DNA of 64,000 nucleotides from Bosea sp. ANAM02. Lineage in GTDB: Bacteria; Pseudomonadota; Alphaproteobacteria; Rhizobiales; Beijerinckiaceae. A program made the translations under genes and the position numbers. The notes under the pieces are model-generated. The model made no database searches, had not been told where the DNA came from, and saw only the letters and a list, made by a program, of their open reading frames with translations. Below are positions 1-7,858 of the stretch, in pieces. The DNA is taken from NCBI RefSeq assembly GCF_011764485.1, contig NZ_AP022848.1, positions 710,001-774,000 of the forward strand, read 5' to 3'. How positions within the stretch are numbered: the first letter of the stretch is position 1; every line of letters starts with the position of its first letter.

Positions 1-1106
1 GCCGGTCATCACGAACACGCCCTTGGCGCTGAGCTGCGGCAGCGGCATCGTCGAGGCGCCGAGCGGCACCGTGGAGGCGACGCTCATGCCCTGTGTGGCC
101 ATGCGCGTCGCGGCTTCGTCGAGCGCGCCCGGCGACATCGTAGCCAGCGCGAAGCCGTGGCTGATCGTGACCTTACCGCGCAAGGCCGGGTTCTTCTCGA
201 CGGTCGCGATCATGTACAGGATCGCTGCGACGCCGGCCGGGCTCGACTCGTGCAGATGGATGTCGACGCCCTTGCCGGTGTCGAGCGCGATCTGGAACAT
301 CGCGTCGAGCGACTTCTCCATGGCGCCGTCGACATTGGTCGGGTCGAGGCCGCCGACGAAGTCGACGCCCATGCTCATCGCCTCGCGCATCAGCGTGTCG
401 ACCTTCGAGAGCAGCAGGCCGTGCTGCGGAAAGGCGACGATCTCGCAAGAGAAGTCGTCGCGATGCTTCTCCAGCGCGCGCTTGAGGTTTTCAAGGCTCT
501 TCAACCCGCTGACCGGGTCGATATTGCAATGGCTGCGGGCGACCGTGGTGCCCTTGGACTGGAGCAGGGCGATGAGCTGCTCGGCATGCTTCTGCGAGTC
601 CGGCAGCAATTGCGGGATCAGCTTCTCCTCGCGCGCGATCATGTCGAGGACGGTCTTGCCCTGCCGCGGCAGCGGTGCTTGCCAGGCGCGGCCATAGAAA
701 GTCTTGTCGAGATGGATATGCATGTCGCGCATCGCGGGCAGGGCGAGATGGCCATGGGCCTGGTAGCTCGGCACGCCTGCCGGCAGCGCGGCGCCGGCGG
801 CATGGATCGCGGCGATCCTGCCGGCTTTGATCTCCAGCGTGTGAAGGCCGGAGTGCGTGCCCGTCACGATGTCGCCATCGTAGACGAAGCCTTCTTCGAG
901 GCGGACATCGGTCAGGAGATAATGCTGTTCTGTCGGGATGCGCTTGCCGGCCTCGGATGCTGGTTTGGCGGAGGCAGGCTTTGCATTGGCCTGCTGCGCC
1001 TGCGCGGCCCCGCCCGAAAATCCCGCCATGACGGCGCAGGCCGTGGCGAGGCCACCCGTGCGGCCGATGAACGAACGCCTGCTCTGATGATGTGCCAGTT
1101 CCATGG
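1..1106 (-). CDS. Tat-exported amidohydrolase, cytosine-deaminase-like (C-terminus outside window)
   Basis: The gene runs off the left edge, so its C-terminus is missing. Residues 1-37 form a twin-arginine signal (SRRSFIG, then a hydrophobic stretch ending in AQA), which predicts a periplasmic enzyme. The remainder is an amidohydrolase-superfamily barrel: HIHLDKTFYG is the first metal-binding motif, and RSHCNIDP and ISHGFAL match later strand motifs of the CodA-like branch, which hydrolyses C-N bonds of cyclic or amide substrates. The start is ATG 1106, with AAGGAGG eight bases upstream. It lies downstream of, and in the same direction as, a LysR gene that may regulate it. The substrate is unknown, and an exported member of this branch is unusual. 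Confidence 0.8.
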
Positions 1107-1211
1107 TCGCCGCCTCCTTGTGATCGTTGCCGGTGCCATAGGCCCGAAACCGACATTCTGGCAGCGATATTTGGCAATGCTGGCGATTGCGGCCGTCAAT
1201 GCTGCGGCCAT

Positions 1212-2069
1212 TTACGCTTCGAGATGGCAATAGGCGATCAGCCGCTGCGCCAGAATCGCGGTCGAGGCCGGGGCCTCGTCGCGATGGTACAGCGCGAGCT
1301 CGAAATCGGTGATCTCGGCGAGGCCGTCCGCCGCGCCGAGGACCCGATGGCCGGGCAGGCGGCAGCTTGCGGGCAGCAGGGTCATGCCGAGCCCGGCCGC
1401 CGAGGCGGCGGCGAGCGCGGCGAGGCTGCCGCTGCAATAACCGATGCGCCAGCGCATGCCGAGCGCATCGAGCGCCCCACACAATTCGTCGCGATAGAGC
1501 CCGCCGAGCGGGAACATCGCCAGCGAGACCGGCGCGCGCTCGATCGCAGGATGCGCCAGGCTGTCGAGCCAGAGCAGCCGCTCGCGCCGGGCGGCGCGCG
1601 GCGGCTGGCCGCGCCGCTGCTTCACCAGCACCAGGTCGAGCTCCTCGCGCTCATAGGCGCTGCGCAGGTCGGCACTCAGGCCGCTGCTGACATCGAGCCG
1701 CAGATGCGGATGCTCCCGGCTGAACACGGCGAGCAGGTCGATGGTCGGCACGGCGAAATCCTCGGGCATGCCCAAGCGCAGCACGCCGTCCCGCCAGACG
1801 CCGGTCAGCGCATCATGCGCCTCCTCGTTGAGGGCGATGATGCGCCGCGCATAGCTCAGCAGCCGCTCGCCCTCCTCTGTGAGCTGGACCTGATGCGACG
1901 AGCGCTCCAGCAGCGGGCAGCCCAGCAAATCCTCGAGGCGCTTGACCTGCAGGCTGACGGTGGATTGCGAGAGCGAGACCCGATCCGCTCCGCGCGTGAA
2001 GCTCAGCGTCTCGCAGACGGCGACGAAGCTGATCAGCACCTGCGGATTGAACATCGGATAGCGATTCAT
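1212..2069 (-). CDS. LysR-family transcriptional regulator
   Basis: 285 residues, the usual LTTR length. Residues 8-67 form the winged helix-turn-helix (VAVCETLSFTRGADRV, then LSQSTVSLQVKRLEDLLGC), and the rest is the periplasmic-binding-protein-like effector domain. The chosen start ATG 2069 has CGGAGC about nine bases upstream; a second in-frame ATG lies at 2054. The gene ends about 100 bases before the exported amidohydrolase on the same strand, so that enzyme is the most likely target. The effector is not predictable. Confidence 0.9.
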   Translation of the reverse strand: MNRYPMFNPQVLISFVAVCETLSFTRGADRVSLSQSTVSLQVKRLEDLLGCPLLERSSHQVQLTEEGERLLSYARRIIALNEEAHDALTGVWRDGVLRLGMPEDFAVPTIDLLAVFSREHPHLRLDVSSGLSADLRSAYEREELDLVLVKQRRGQPPRAARRERLLWLDSLAHPAIERAPVSLAMFPLGGLYRDELCGALDALGMRWRIGYCSGSLAALAAASAAGLGMTLLPASCRLPGHRVLGAADGLAEITDFELALYHRDEAPASTAILAQRLIAYCHLEA

Positions 2070-2140
2070 GCGTTTGTCGCTCCGGGATCCCCGCGAACCC
2101 CGTGATTATCGCGACAGACGGTGCCCCTGCAATGAACCCG

Positions 2141-2737
2141 CTAGATATTCCAATCGATCAGGGCGCGCCCGCTGGTGAGATCGGTGATCAGCCGGGCCAT
2201 AGCGTCGGCCTGGTCCTTCGGGACGGAGACCGACAGCACGGCGCCGGCATCCGTGAAGGCCTGGCCGCTGATCGTCATGCCGGGCAGCGCGCCGAGCCGG
2301 GCTCCGACAAGGGCCAGATCGCCGAAGCCGCAGGTGATCGCGGCCGGGACCGTCTCGATCAGCGGCAGCTTCGCCGCCTCGCGCAGGCACTGGGCGGCGC
2401 TGCCGCCATAGGCCCGGATCAAGCCGCCGCTGCCCAGCAGGACGCCGCCGAACCAGCGCGTGACGACCACCACGACGCCGTCGAGCCCTTGGCCGTCGAT
2501 GGCGGCGAGGATCGGCTTGCCGGCGGTGCCGCTCGGCTCGCCATCGTCGTTGAAGCGATAGTTCTGGCCGAAGCGCCAGGCCCAGCAATTGTGAGTGGCG
2601 GCCGGATCGGATTGCGCCGCGATGAAGTCCCTCGCCGCGGCCTCATCGGCAACGGGACCGGCAACCGCCAGGAAGCGGCTCTTCTTGATCTCCTGCCGGA
2701 TCGATGTAACCCCGACGAGGGTAAGGCGCGTGACCAT
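2141..2737 (-). CDS. yigZ: IMPACT/YigZ family protein
   Basis: 198 residues. The N-terminal IMPACT (UPF0029) domain shows KKSRFLAVAG, NDDGEPSGTAGKP and the glycine-rich segment TRWFGGVLLGSGGLIRAY, which are diagnostic. A smaller C-terminal domain of the DUF1949 type follows. The frame stays open for 44 codons upstream, but homology begins at MVTRL, so ATG 2737 was chosen. Bacterial members are conserved cytosolic proteins linked by homology to translation or nucleic-acid binding, without a firmly established reaction. It is divergent from the acyl-CoA-synthetase/GNAT gene across a 150-base spacer. Confidence 0.88.
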   Translation of the reverse strand: MVTRLTLVGVTSIRQEIKKSRFLAVAGPVADEAAARDFIAAQSDPAATHNCWAWRFGQNYRFNDDGEPSGTAGKPILAAIDGQGLDGVVVVVTRWFGGVLLGSGGLIRAYGGSAAQCLREAAKLPLIETVPAAITCGFGDLALVGARLGALPGMTISGQAFTDAGAVLSVSVPKDQADAMARLITDLTSGRALIDWNI

Positions 2738-2887
2738 GGCGCCCTGTAACACGCTCCGCGCGAAGAGGAACCCGGTTCGCGGCATCCGGGATCGGCGCTG
2801 TCGAGGCCGGGCATCCGGCGAAGGCCTCTGGCCTGATGGCCGAGAATCGCGTCTGTTGGCCTGACCCAAACCCGAAACGGCCGATCA

Positions 2888-5458
2888 ATGACGCTCGCCC
2901 TGCTCAGACGCGCGCTCGAACCCATGACGGTGACGGCCATCGCCGGCACGACTGAGACGGATGTGCTTGTGGCGCAAATCCGCGCCGAGACCTATCGCGG
3001 CACGCTCACGGTGCTGGCCGATGCGGGCGGTCTCGCAGCGCTGCCTCCCTGTGATCTTCTCATCGCGCCGGCGGCGGTTGCGGAGCAGGTATCATTGGCT
3101 GTGGCTGGACGCGGTTGTGCCGGGCTTCTCGTGCCCGACGGGGATGCTGCCGATGCCGGGCGCCTGCGGAAAGCGGCGCGGGCCGCGGGGCTGCGCTTGA
3201 TCGGCCCGTCCTCGCTCGGCCTCGCCGCGCCGCGCCTCGGCCTCAATGCGACGGCGGTGCCGGTGCATCTGGCCCCCGGTTCGCTTGCCCTCGTCGCGCA
3301 GTCGAAATCCGTGGCGGCCGGAATCCTGGCCTGGGCCGGCCGGCGCGGGATCGGCTTTGCCGGCGCCGTGGTCCTGGGGGAGGGCGCCGATGTCGACATC
3401 GCCGATTGCCTCGATCATTTCGCCGCCGATCCATCGACCCGGACGATCCTGCTGGCGATCGACGATGTCACCGATGCAGCGCGCTTTCTCTCCTCCGCGC
3501 GCGCCGCCGCGCGGCTCAAGCCGGTCCTGGTGCTGAGGCCGCCGCGCCATGAGCCGCCCTGGCCGGCCCTGACGCATTCGGCCCTGATCGTGACCAGCGA
3601 CGCGGCGCATGATGCCGCCTTCCACCGGGCCGGGTTGCTGCGTGTCAGCGATCTCGACGAGCTCTTCGCGGCGGCCGAGACGCTGGGACGGGCGCGTGCC
3701 GCCGATGCCGGCCGGCTCGCGATCGTCAGCAATGGCGATGGGCTGGCAGCGCTCGCAGCCGCGCGGTTGCGGCTGGCGGGAAGCATGGACGGGCGGCTGC
3801 GCGAGCCCGTGATCGTCCGCACGGCGCAGGATTATCATCAAGCGGCCGCGTCTCTGCTGGCCGAGAGCGATGTCGACGCCGTGCTGGCGCTCAACGCCCC
3901 GCTCGCGCCGGACGATTCCGCCGATTGCGCGCGCGCCCTGGCCGGGGCTCGCTCGGCTGGACCGGCATCCAAGCCGGTTCTGGCTGTCTGGGTCGGTGGC
4001 GGCGAGGAGATGGCGGGAATTTTCGCGACGGCCGGCATTCCCTCCTTCGCCACGGAGCAGGATGCGATCCTCGGCTTCCAGCATCTGACGCGGCATGCCC
4101 GCCTGCTCAAGGAGCTGATGGCGACGCCGCCTGTGCTCGATGAAAACGATCAGCCGGATATCGAGGCCGCCGCTGCGCTCGTCGAGCGTGCGATCGCGCA
4201 GGGACGCGCCTGGCTCGAACCGGACGAGGTCGCGGAGCTGCTCGCCCTGTTCCGGATTCCGGCGCTCAGCCTCGTCATCGTGGCGGATGCCACGGCCGCC
4301 GCTGAAGCCGCGAGGGCTCAGTTCGCGGCTGGCCGCACCGTCGCCCTCAAGATCGTCTCACCCGATATCGCGCATAAGTCGGATGTCGGCGGCGTCGAGC
4401 TCGATCTCGCCAATGAGGAGGCGGTGCTGGAGGCCGCCGGCCGCATGGCGGAGCGCCTGCGGCAGCAGCGTCCCGAGGCGCGGCTGGCCGGTTTCATGGT
4501 GCAGCCGATGGCGCATCGGGCCAAGGCGCGCGAACTGATCGCCGGCTTTTCCGTCGATCCCTGCTTCGGCCCGGTCATCGTCTTCGGGCGCGGCGGCACG
4601 GCGGCGGAGCTCATCGCCGATACGCATGTGGCGCTGCCACCGCTCGACCTCGCCTCGGCCGAGAGCCTGATCGCCCGCACGCGGGTCTCCCGCATCCTCG
4701 CCGCCTATCGCGACGTCCCGGCCGCCGACCGGCGCGCGATCGCGGCCGTGCTGGTAGCGCTCGGCACTATCGCCACGGCGCTGCCGCAGATTCGCGCGAT
4801 GGATCTCAACCCGATCCTGGCCGATGCCAACGGCGTCGTCGCGGTCGATGCGCGCATCGTGCTGGAGCCGGACCCGACGCGGCGGCGCCGGCCGGCGATC
4901 CGGTCCTATCCCGGCATCTGGACCCTGCAACTGGTGCTCGGCGAGCGGCGCTTCTTCGTCCGCCCGATGAAGCCGGAGGACGAGTTGCTGATCGGTGCGA
5001 TGCTGGGGCGGGTCACGCCTGAGGACTTGCGCTTGCGCTTCTTCGCGCCGCTGAAATCGTTCAGCCACGCCTTTCTCGCGCGCCTGACCCAGCTCGACTA
5101 TGCGCGGGAGATGGCTTTCGTCGCGATCGAGGAGGGCAGTGGCGATGCAGCCGGCGTCGTGCGCCTCCATGCCGATCCCGGCCATGTCGAGGCCGAGTAT
5201 GCGATCCTGCTGCGCTCAGACCTCAAGGGCATCGGGCTCGGCCGCGCGCTGATGGAACTGATCATAGACTGGGCCAAGGCAGAGAGGCTGCAGCGCATCC
5301 ATAGCCAGGTCCTGGCCGAGAATGGGCCGATGCTCGCGCTCTGCCGCGACCTGGGCTTCGAGATCGCGCTCGATCCCGACGATATCTCGGTCAGGCGCGT
5401 CACGCTCGACCTGACACTGGCGAGCAGCAAGGGGAGGACGAGCCCTGGTCCGTATTGA
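2888..5458 (+). CDS. Acyl-CoA-synthetase-like/GNAT fusion (Pat-type protein lysine acetyltransferase)
   Basis: 856 residues with the layout of bacterial Pat/PatZ. An NDP-forming acyl-CoA synthetase half covers a CoA-binding domain (about 1-120), a succinyl-CoA-ligase-like domain (about 130-400) and an ATP-grasp domain (about 420-660, with KIVSPDIAHKSDVGGV). A C-terminal GNAT domain (about 680-840) follows, with LKGIGLGRALMELI as its acetyl-CoA loop. Family members acetylate lysines, notably on acetyl-CoA synthetase. The N-terminal domain is divergent: it reads VTAIAGTTETD where relatives have a glycine-rich VVGAS-type loop, and VAQSKS replaces the usual SQSGA. Activity of the synthetase half is therefore doubtful, while the GNAT half looks sound. 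The start could instead be ATG 2924. Confidence 0.83.
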   Translation: MTLALLRRALEPMTVTAIAGTTETDVLVAQIRAETYRGTLTVLADAGGLAALPPCDLLIAPAAVAEQVSLAVAGRGCAGLLVPDGDAADAGRLRKAARAAGLRLIGPSSLGLAAPRLGLNATAVPVHLAPGSLALVAQSKSVAAGILAWAGRRGIGFAGAVVLGEGADVDIADCLDHFAADPSTRTILLAIDDVTDAARFLSSARAAARLKPVLVLRPPRHEPPWPALTHSALIVTSDAAHDAAFHRAGLLRVSDLDELFAAAETLGRARAADAGRLAIVSNGDGLAALAAARLRLAGSMDGRLREPVIVRTAQDYHQAAASLLAESDVDAVLALNAPLAPDDSADCARALAGARSAGPASKPVLAVWVGGGEEMAGIFATAGIPSFATEQDAILGFQHLTRHARLLKELMATPPVLDENDQPDIEAAAALVERAIAQGRAWLEPDEVAELLALFRIPALSLVIVADATAAAEAARAQFAAGRTVALKIVSPDIAHKSDVGGVELDLANEEAVLEAAGRMAERLRQQRPEARLAGFMVQPMAHRAKARELIAGFSVDPCFGPVIVFGRGGTAAELIADTHVALPPLDLASAESLIARTRVSRILAAYRDVPAADRRAIAAVLVALGTIATALPQIRAMDLNPILADANGVVAVDARIVLEPDPTRRRRPAIRSYPGIWTLQLVLGERRFFVRPMKPEDELLIGAMLGRVTPEDLRLRFFAPLKSFSHAFLARLTQLDYAREMAFVAIEEGSGDAAGVVRLHADPGHVEAEYAILLRSDLKGIGLGRALMELIIDWAKAERLQRIHSQVLAENGPMLALCRDLGFEIALDPDDISVRRVTLDLTLASSKGRTSPGPY

Positions 5459-5901
5459 GCATCGTCGGCTTGGCGAAGCGGGCGCGTGATTCTTGACGGC
5501 CTCGCTGCAGAAGGCGGTCTGCGTCGCCATCAAAAGGCGCTGCCGCTATTCGAAGCCGGTTGAGCTCTGTAGTCCCATGCCAGGAGGCTTCGGCTGAAGT
5601 TGTCGAGGACGGCGGCGAGGTGAGAGTCTCTCGCGACATCGCGTTCGCGGTTGGGGCAATATTGCAGTACCTGGCCTTCGACGAAGGAATATTCCAGATG
5701 CGACGTGGCGATCCGGCCCATCACAGTCGGATCGGCGATCGTCCGGGTCCGACCATTGCAGAGGCCCCTTTCGCCTTGAGGACCGGCAGCGTAGTTGCGC
5801 CGTGAGCGCTCGCCGGCCCCTTTGCCTTCGGAGAACTGCGCGCGGTCCAAAATCCCGCATTGCCGAAGCAATTGGGATCGGCTATCCAGCCTGCACGGTT
5901 A
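5459..5901. other. Intergenic stretch with possible IS debris, no intact gene
   Basis: About 440 bases between the Pat-like gene and the tRNA. Open frames exist on both strands, but none has family-like composition apart from the short integrase-like segment listed separately. It probably holds decayed mobile-element DNA. Confidence 0.45.
5566..5625 (-). pseudogene. Scrap of an IS integrase (rve) domain
   Basis: Read on the minus strand this gives HLAAVLDNFSRSLLAWDY, which closely resembles the conserved strand of integrase-core transposases (typically AVIDNFSRRILAW). The flanking residues in the same frame do not continue the homology and no other catalytic motif is present. This is therefore a remnant, or less likely a chance match. 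Confidence 0.35.
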
Positions 5902-5978
5902 GCGCCCGTAGCTCAGCTGGATAGAGCGTTGCCCTCCGAAGGCAAAGGTCACACGTTCGAATCGTGTCGGGCGCGCCA
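5902..5978 (+). tRNA. tRNA-Arg (anticodon CCG)
   Basis: A complete cloverleaf of 77 bases. The acceptor stem GCGCCCG pairs perfectly with CGGGCGC, with discriminator G and an encoded CCA (5976-5978). The D arm is GCTC...GAGC. The anticodon stem TTGCC/GGCAA holds the loop CTCCGAA, with CCG at 5936-5938. The T arm is ACACG-TTCGAAT-CGTGT. It reads the arginine codon CGG. A tRNA 3' end followed by an accessory-looking region is a classic island attachment context, but no duplicated tRNA end was found nearby. Confidence 0.96.
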
Positions 5979-6368
5979 CTTAACTACCTAGAATTATTGA
6001 CTTCTTGTCTGCGGTCTGCATCACGCCGATCCTGAGCCGTTTTTCCAATAGCCACCTGGTAGCCACGGCACGATGTCAGTGGCAGCGTCCTGTACGAAGC
6101 CAGATCCGGTGTGCTGGTTGACTCGGTGACCTCGTCGGGTCCGCGCCATTAACAGCCTCTGGCTCATTGCCCAGAAGTGGACACTGTCCTTTAGGTGCTC
6201 GGCCAGTTTGAACGACGACGGGTCCAGCTTCGTGCTGACTTCGACGAATATCGTCATGCAGACGCTGGAAGAGCGCGGGCACAGTCTCCCGCCATGCGGA
6301 AGCGAACCGATCGCCAATCCCCGCGTTGCGAACTGGAATGAAGTGAAAGTCCAGTCCGGGAGCGTGAC
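5979..6368. other. Non-coding stretch between tRNA-Arg and paoA-like gene
   Basis: About 390 bases of lower GC than the surroundings. No recognisable gene is present; the open frames are short or continue as antisense of the downstream iron-sulfur subunit. The promoter of the oxidoreductase operon should lie here. GGGAG at about 6357-6361 is the likely ribosome-binding site for ATG 6369. Confidence 0.5.
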
Positions 6369-6875
6369 ATGCGGTTCTCCATCAACGGGGCGTCCGTCGA
6401 GATCGACGTCGATTCGCGAACGTCCCTGCTCGATCTCCTGCGCGACCATCTCGGCCTGACGGGCTCGAAGAAGGGCTGCAACCAGGGCGCCTGCGGAGCC
6501 TGCACCGTGCTGGTCGATGGCCAGCGCATCAATTCCTGCCTCGCTCTGGCGGTTCAGTACCAGGAGCGCGAGGTCACGACCGTCGAGGGGCTGGGGGCGC
6601 TCGAAGCGCTCGCTCCGCTGCAGGAGGCCTTCATCGAGCGTGACGGCTTCCAGTGCGGCTATTGCACGCCGGGCCAGATCTGCTCGGCGGTGGCGATGGG
6701 GGACGAGCTGAAGCGCGGCCTGCCCAGCCATGTCACGCCGGATCTCGATGCCGACGCGATCGTACCCGATCGAGACGAGCTGCGCGAGCGCATGAGCGGC
6801 AATCTCTGCCGCTGCGGCGCCCATAACGGCATCATCGACGCTATCGCATCCGTCTACGGGGAGGCTGCGCGATGA
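6369..6875 (+). CDS. paoA: Aldehyde/xanthine oxidoreductase, [2Fe-2S] subunit
   Basis: 168 residues, the small electron-transfer subunit of a molybdenum hydroxylase. The N-terminal plant-ferredoxin-type cluster motif GCNQGACGACTVL, with a further Cys in INSCL, binds one [2Fe-2S]. The C-terminal helical domain carries CGYCTPGQ and LCRCGAH for the second. No Tat signal precedes the ferredoxin fold, unlike E. coli PaoA, so the complex is probably cytoplasmic. It overlaps the FAD subunit by four bases (ATGA), as expected for a co-translated complex. The closest type is PaoA/YagT. Confidence 0.92.
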   Translation: MRFSINGASVEIDVDSRTSLLDLLRDHLGLTGSKKGCNQGACGACTVLVDGQRINSCLALAVQYQEREVTTVEGLGALEALAPLQEAFIERDGFQCGYCTPGQICSAVAMGDELKRGLPSHVTPDLDADAIVPDRDELRERMSGNLCRCGAHNGIIDAIASVYGEAAR

Positions 6876-7858
6876 CGCCCTTCAGCTACGAGCGCGCCGC
6901 CGACGCCGCTGATGCGGTGCGGCGTGCCGCCGGGCCGGCCGCCAAATATCTCGGGGGCGGCACCAATCTCGTCGACCTGATGCGCGAGACGATCGAGCGG
7001 CCGCGGCGGCTGGTAGACGTGACGGGGCTCTCGACCGAGATCGCGAAGAACGCAGATGGCGGCCTGGTCATCGGCGCGGCTGCCCGCAACACGGCCGTCG
7101 CCGAGCATCGGCTCGTGCGCCGGCGCTACCCCATGCTCGCGCGCGCTATCCTGGCCGGCGCCAGCGCCCAGATCCGCAACATGGCGACCGTCGGCGGCAA
7201 CATCCTCCAACGCACCCGCTGCATCTATTTCTACGACGACGAAGGCTCCCGCTGTAACAAGCGCGAGCCCGGCGAGGGCTGCGACGCCATCGGCGGCTTC
7301 AACCGCAACCACGCCATCCTCGGCGCCTCACCGTCCTGCATCGCCACGCATCCCTCCGACATGGCCGTCGCGCTGGTGGCTCTGGATGCTATGGTTCACC
7401 TGCGCAGCGCAGGCGGGGAGCGCAGCCTGGCGCTGGCCGAGCTCTACCGGCCGCCCGGTGATCGGCCCGACATCGAGACCGTGCTGGGGCCCGGCGAGCT
7501 CGTGACCCGGATCACCCTCCCGGCCGGGCCGCTCGCCGCACGGTCCGACTACCGCAAGGTTCGAGACCGGGCGAGCTACGCCTTCGCGCTCGTCTCCGTC
7601 GCCGCCGCGCTCTCCGTGGAGGACGGGCGCGTCGCGGCTGTGCGCCTTGCTTTCGGCGGCGTCGCGCACAAGCCCTGGCGAGCCTGGAAGGCCGAGGCGG
7701 CGCTGCGCGGCTCGCGACCCGAGGCGAAAGCCTTCGCCGCTGCGGCCGAAGCGGAGCTCGCCGCGGCTGAACCGCTGAAGGGAAACGCCTTCAAGCTCGA
7801 CCTGCTGCGCCGGACGACGGTCGCGGTGCTGGAAAAATTGGCGGGAGATCGCGCATGA
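6872..7858 (+). CDS. paoB: Aldehyde/xanthine oxidoreductase, FAD-binding subunit
   Basis: 328 residues. The N-terminal half is the molybdopterin-dehydrogenase FAD domain: KYLGGGTNLVDLM is the flavin pyrophosphate loop, and ATVGGNILQRTRC the second FAD motif. A Cys-containing insertion (TRC...SRCNKREPGEGC...PSC, about residues 115-150) matches the extra [4Fe-4S] site of PaoB and of 4-hydroxybenzoyl-CoA reductase beta. The C-terminal CO-dehydrogenase flavoprotein domain starts near residue 220. It passes electrons from the 2Fe-2S subunit to FAD. It is translationally coupled on both sides (ATGA overlaps). Confidence 0.93.
   Translation: MTPFSYERAADAADAVRRAAGPAAKYLGGGTNLVDLMRETIERPRRLVDVTGLSTEIAKNADGGLVIGAAARNTAVAEHRLVRRRYPMLARAILAGASAQIRNMATVGGNILQRTRCIYFYDDEGSRCNKREPGEGCDAIGGFNRNHAILGASPSCIATHPSDMAVALVALDAMVHLRSAGGERSLALAELYRPPGDRPDIETVLGPGELVTRITLPAGPLAARSDYRKVRDRASYAFALVSVAAALSVEDGRVAAVRLAFGGVAHKPWRAWKAEAALRGSRPEAKAFAAAAEAELAAAEPLKGNAFKLDLLRRTTVAVLEKLAGDRA

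Noticed and set aside
6021..6824. A minus-strand frame running from the tRNA spacer into the 2Fe-2S gene
   Set aside because: Most of it is antisense to the iron-sulfur subunit. The ~90 codons in the spacer have more ordinary composition but match no family I know.
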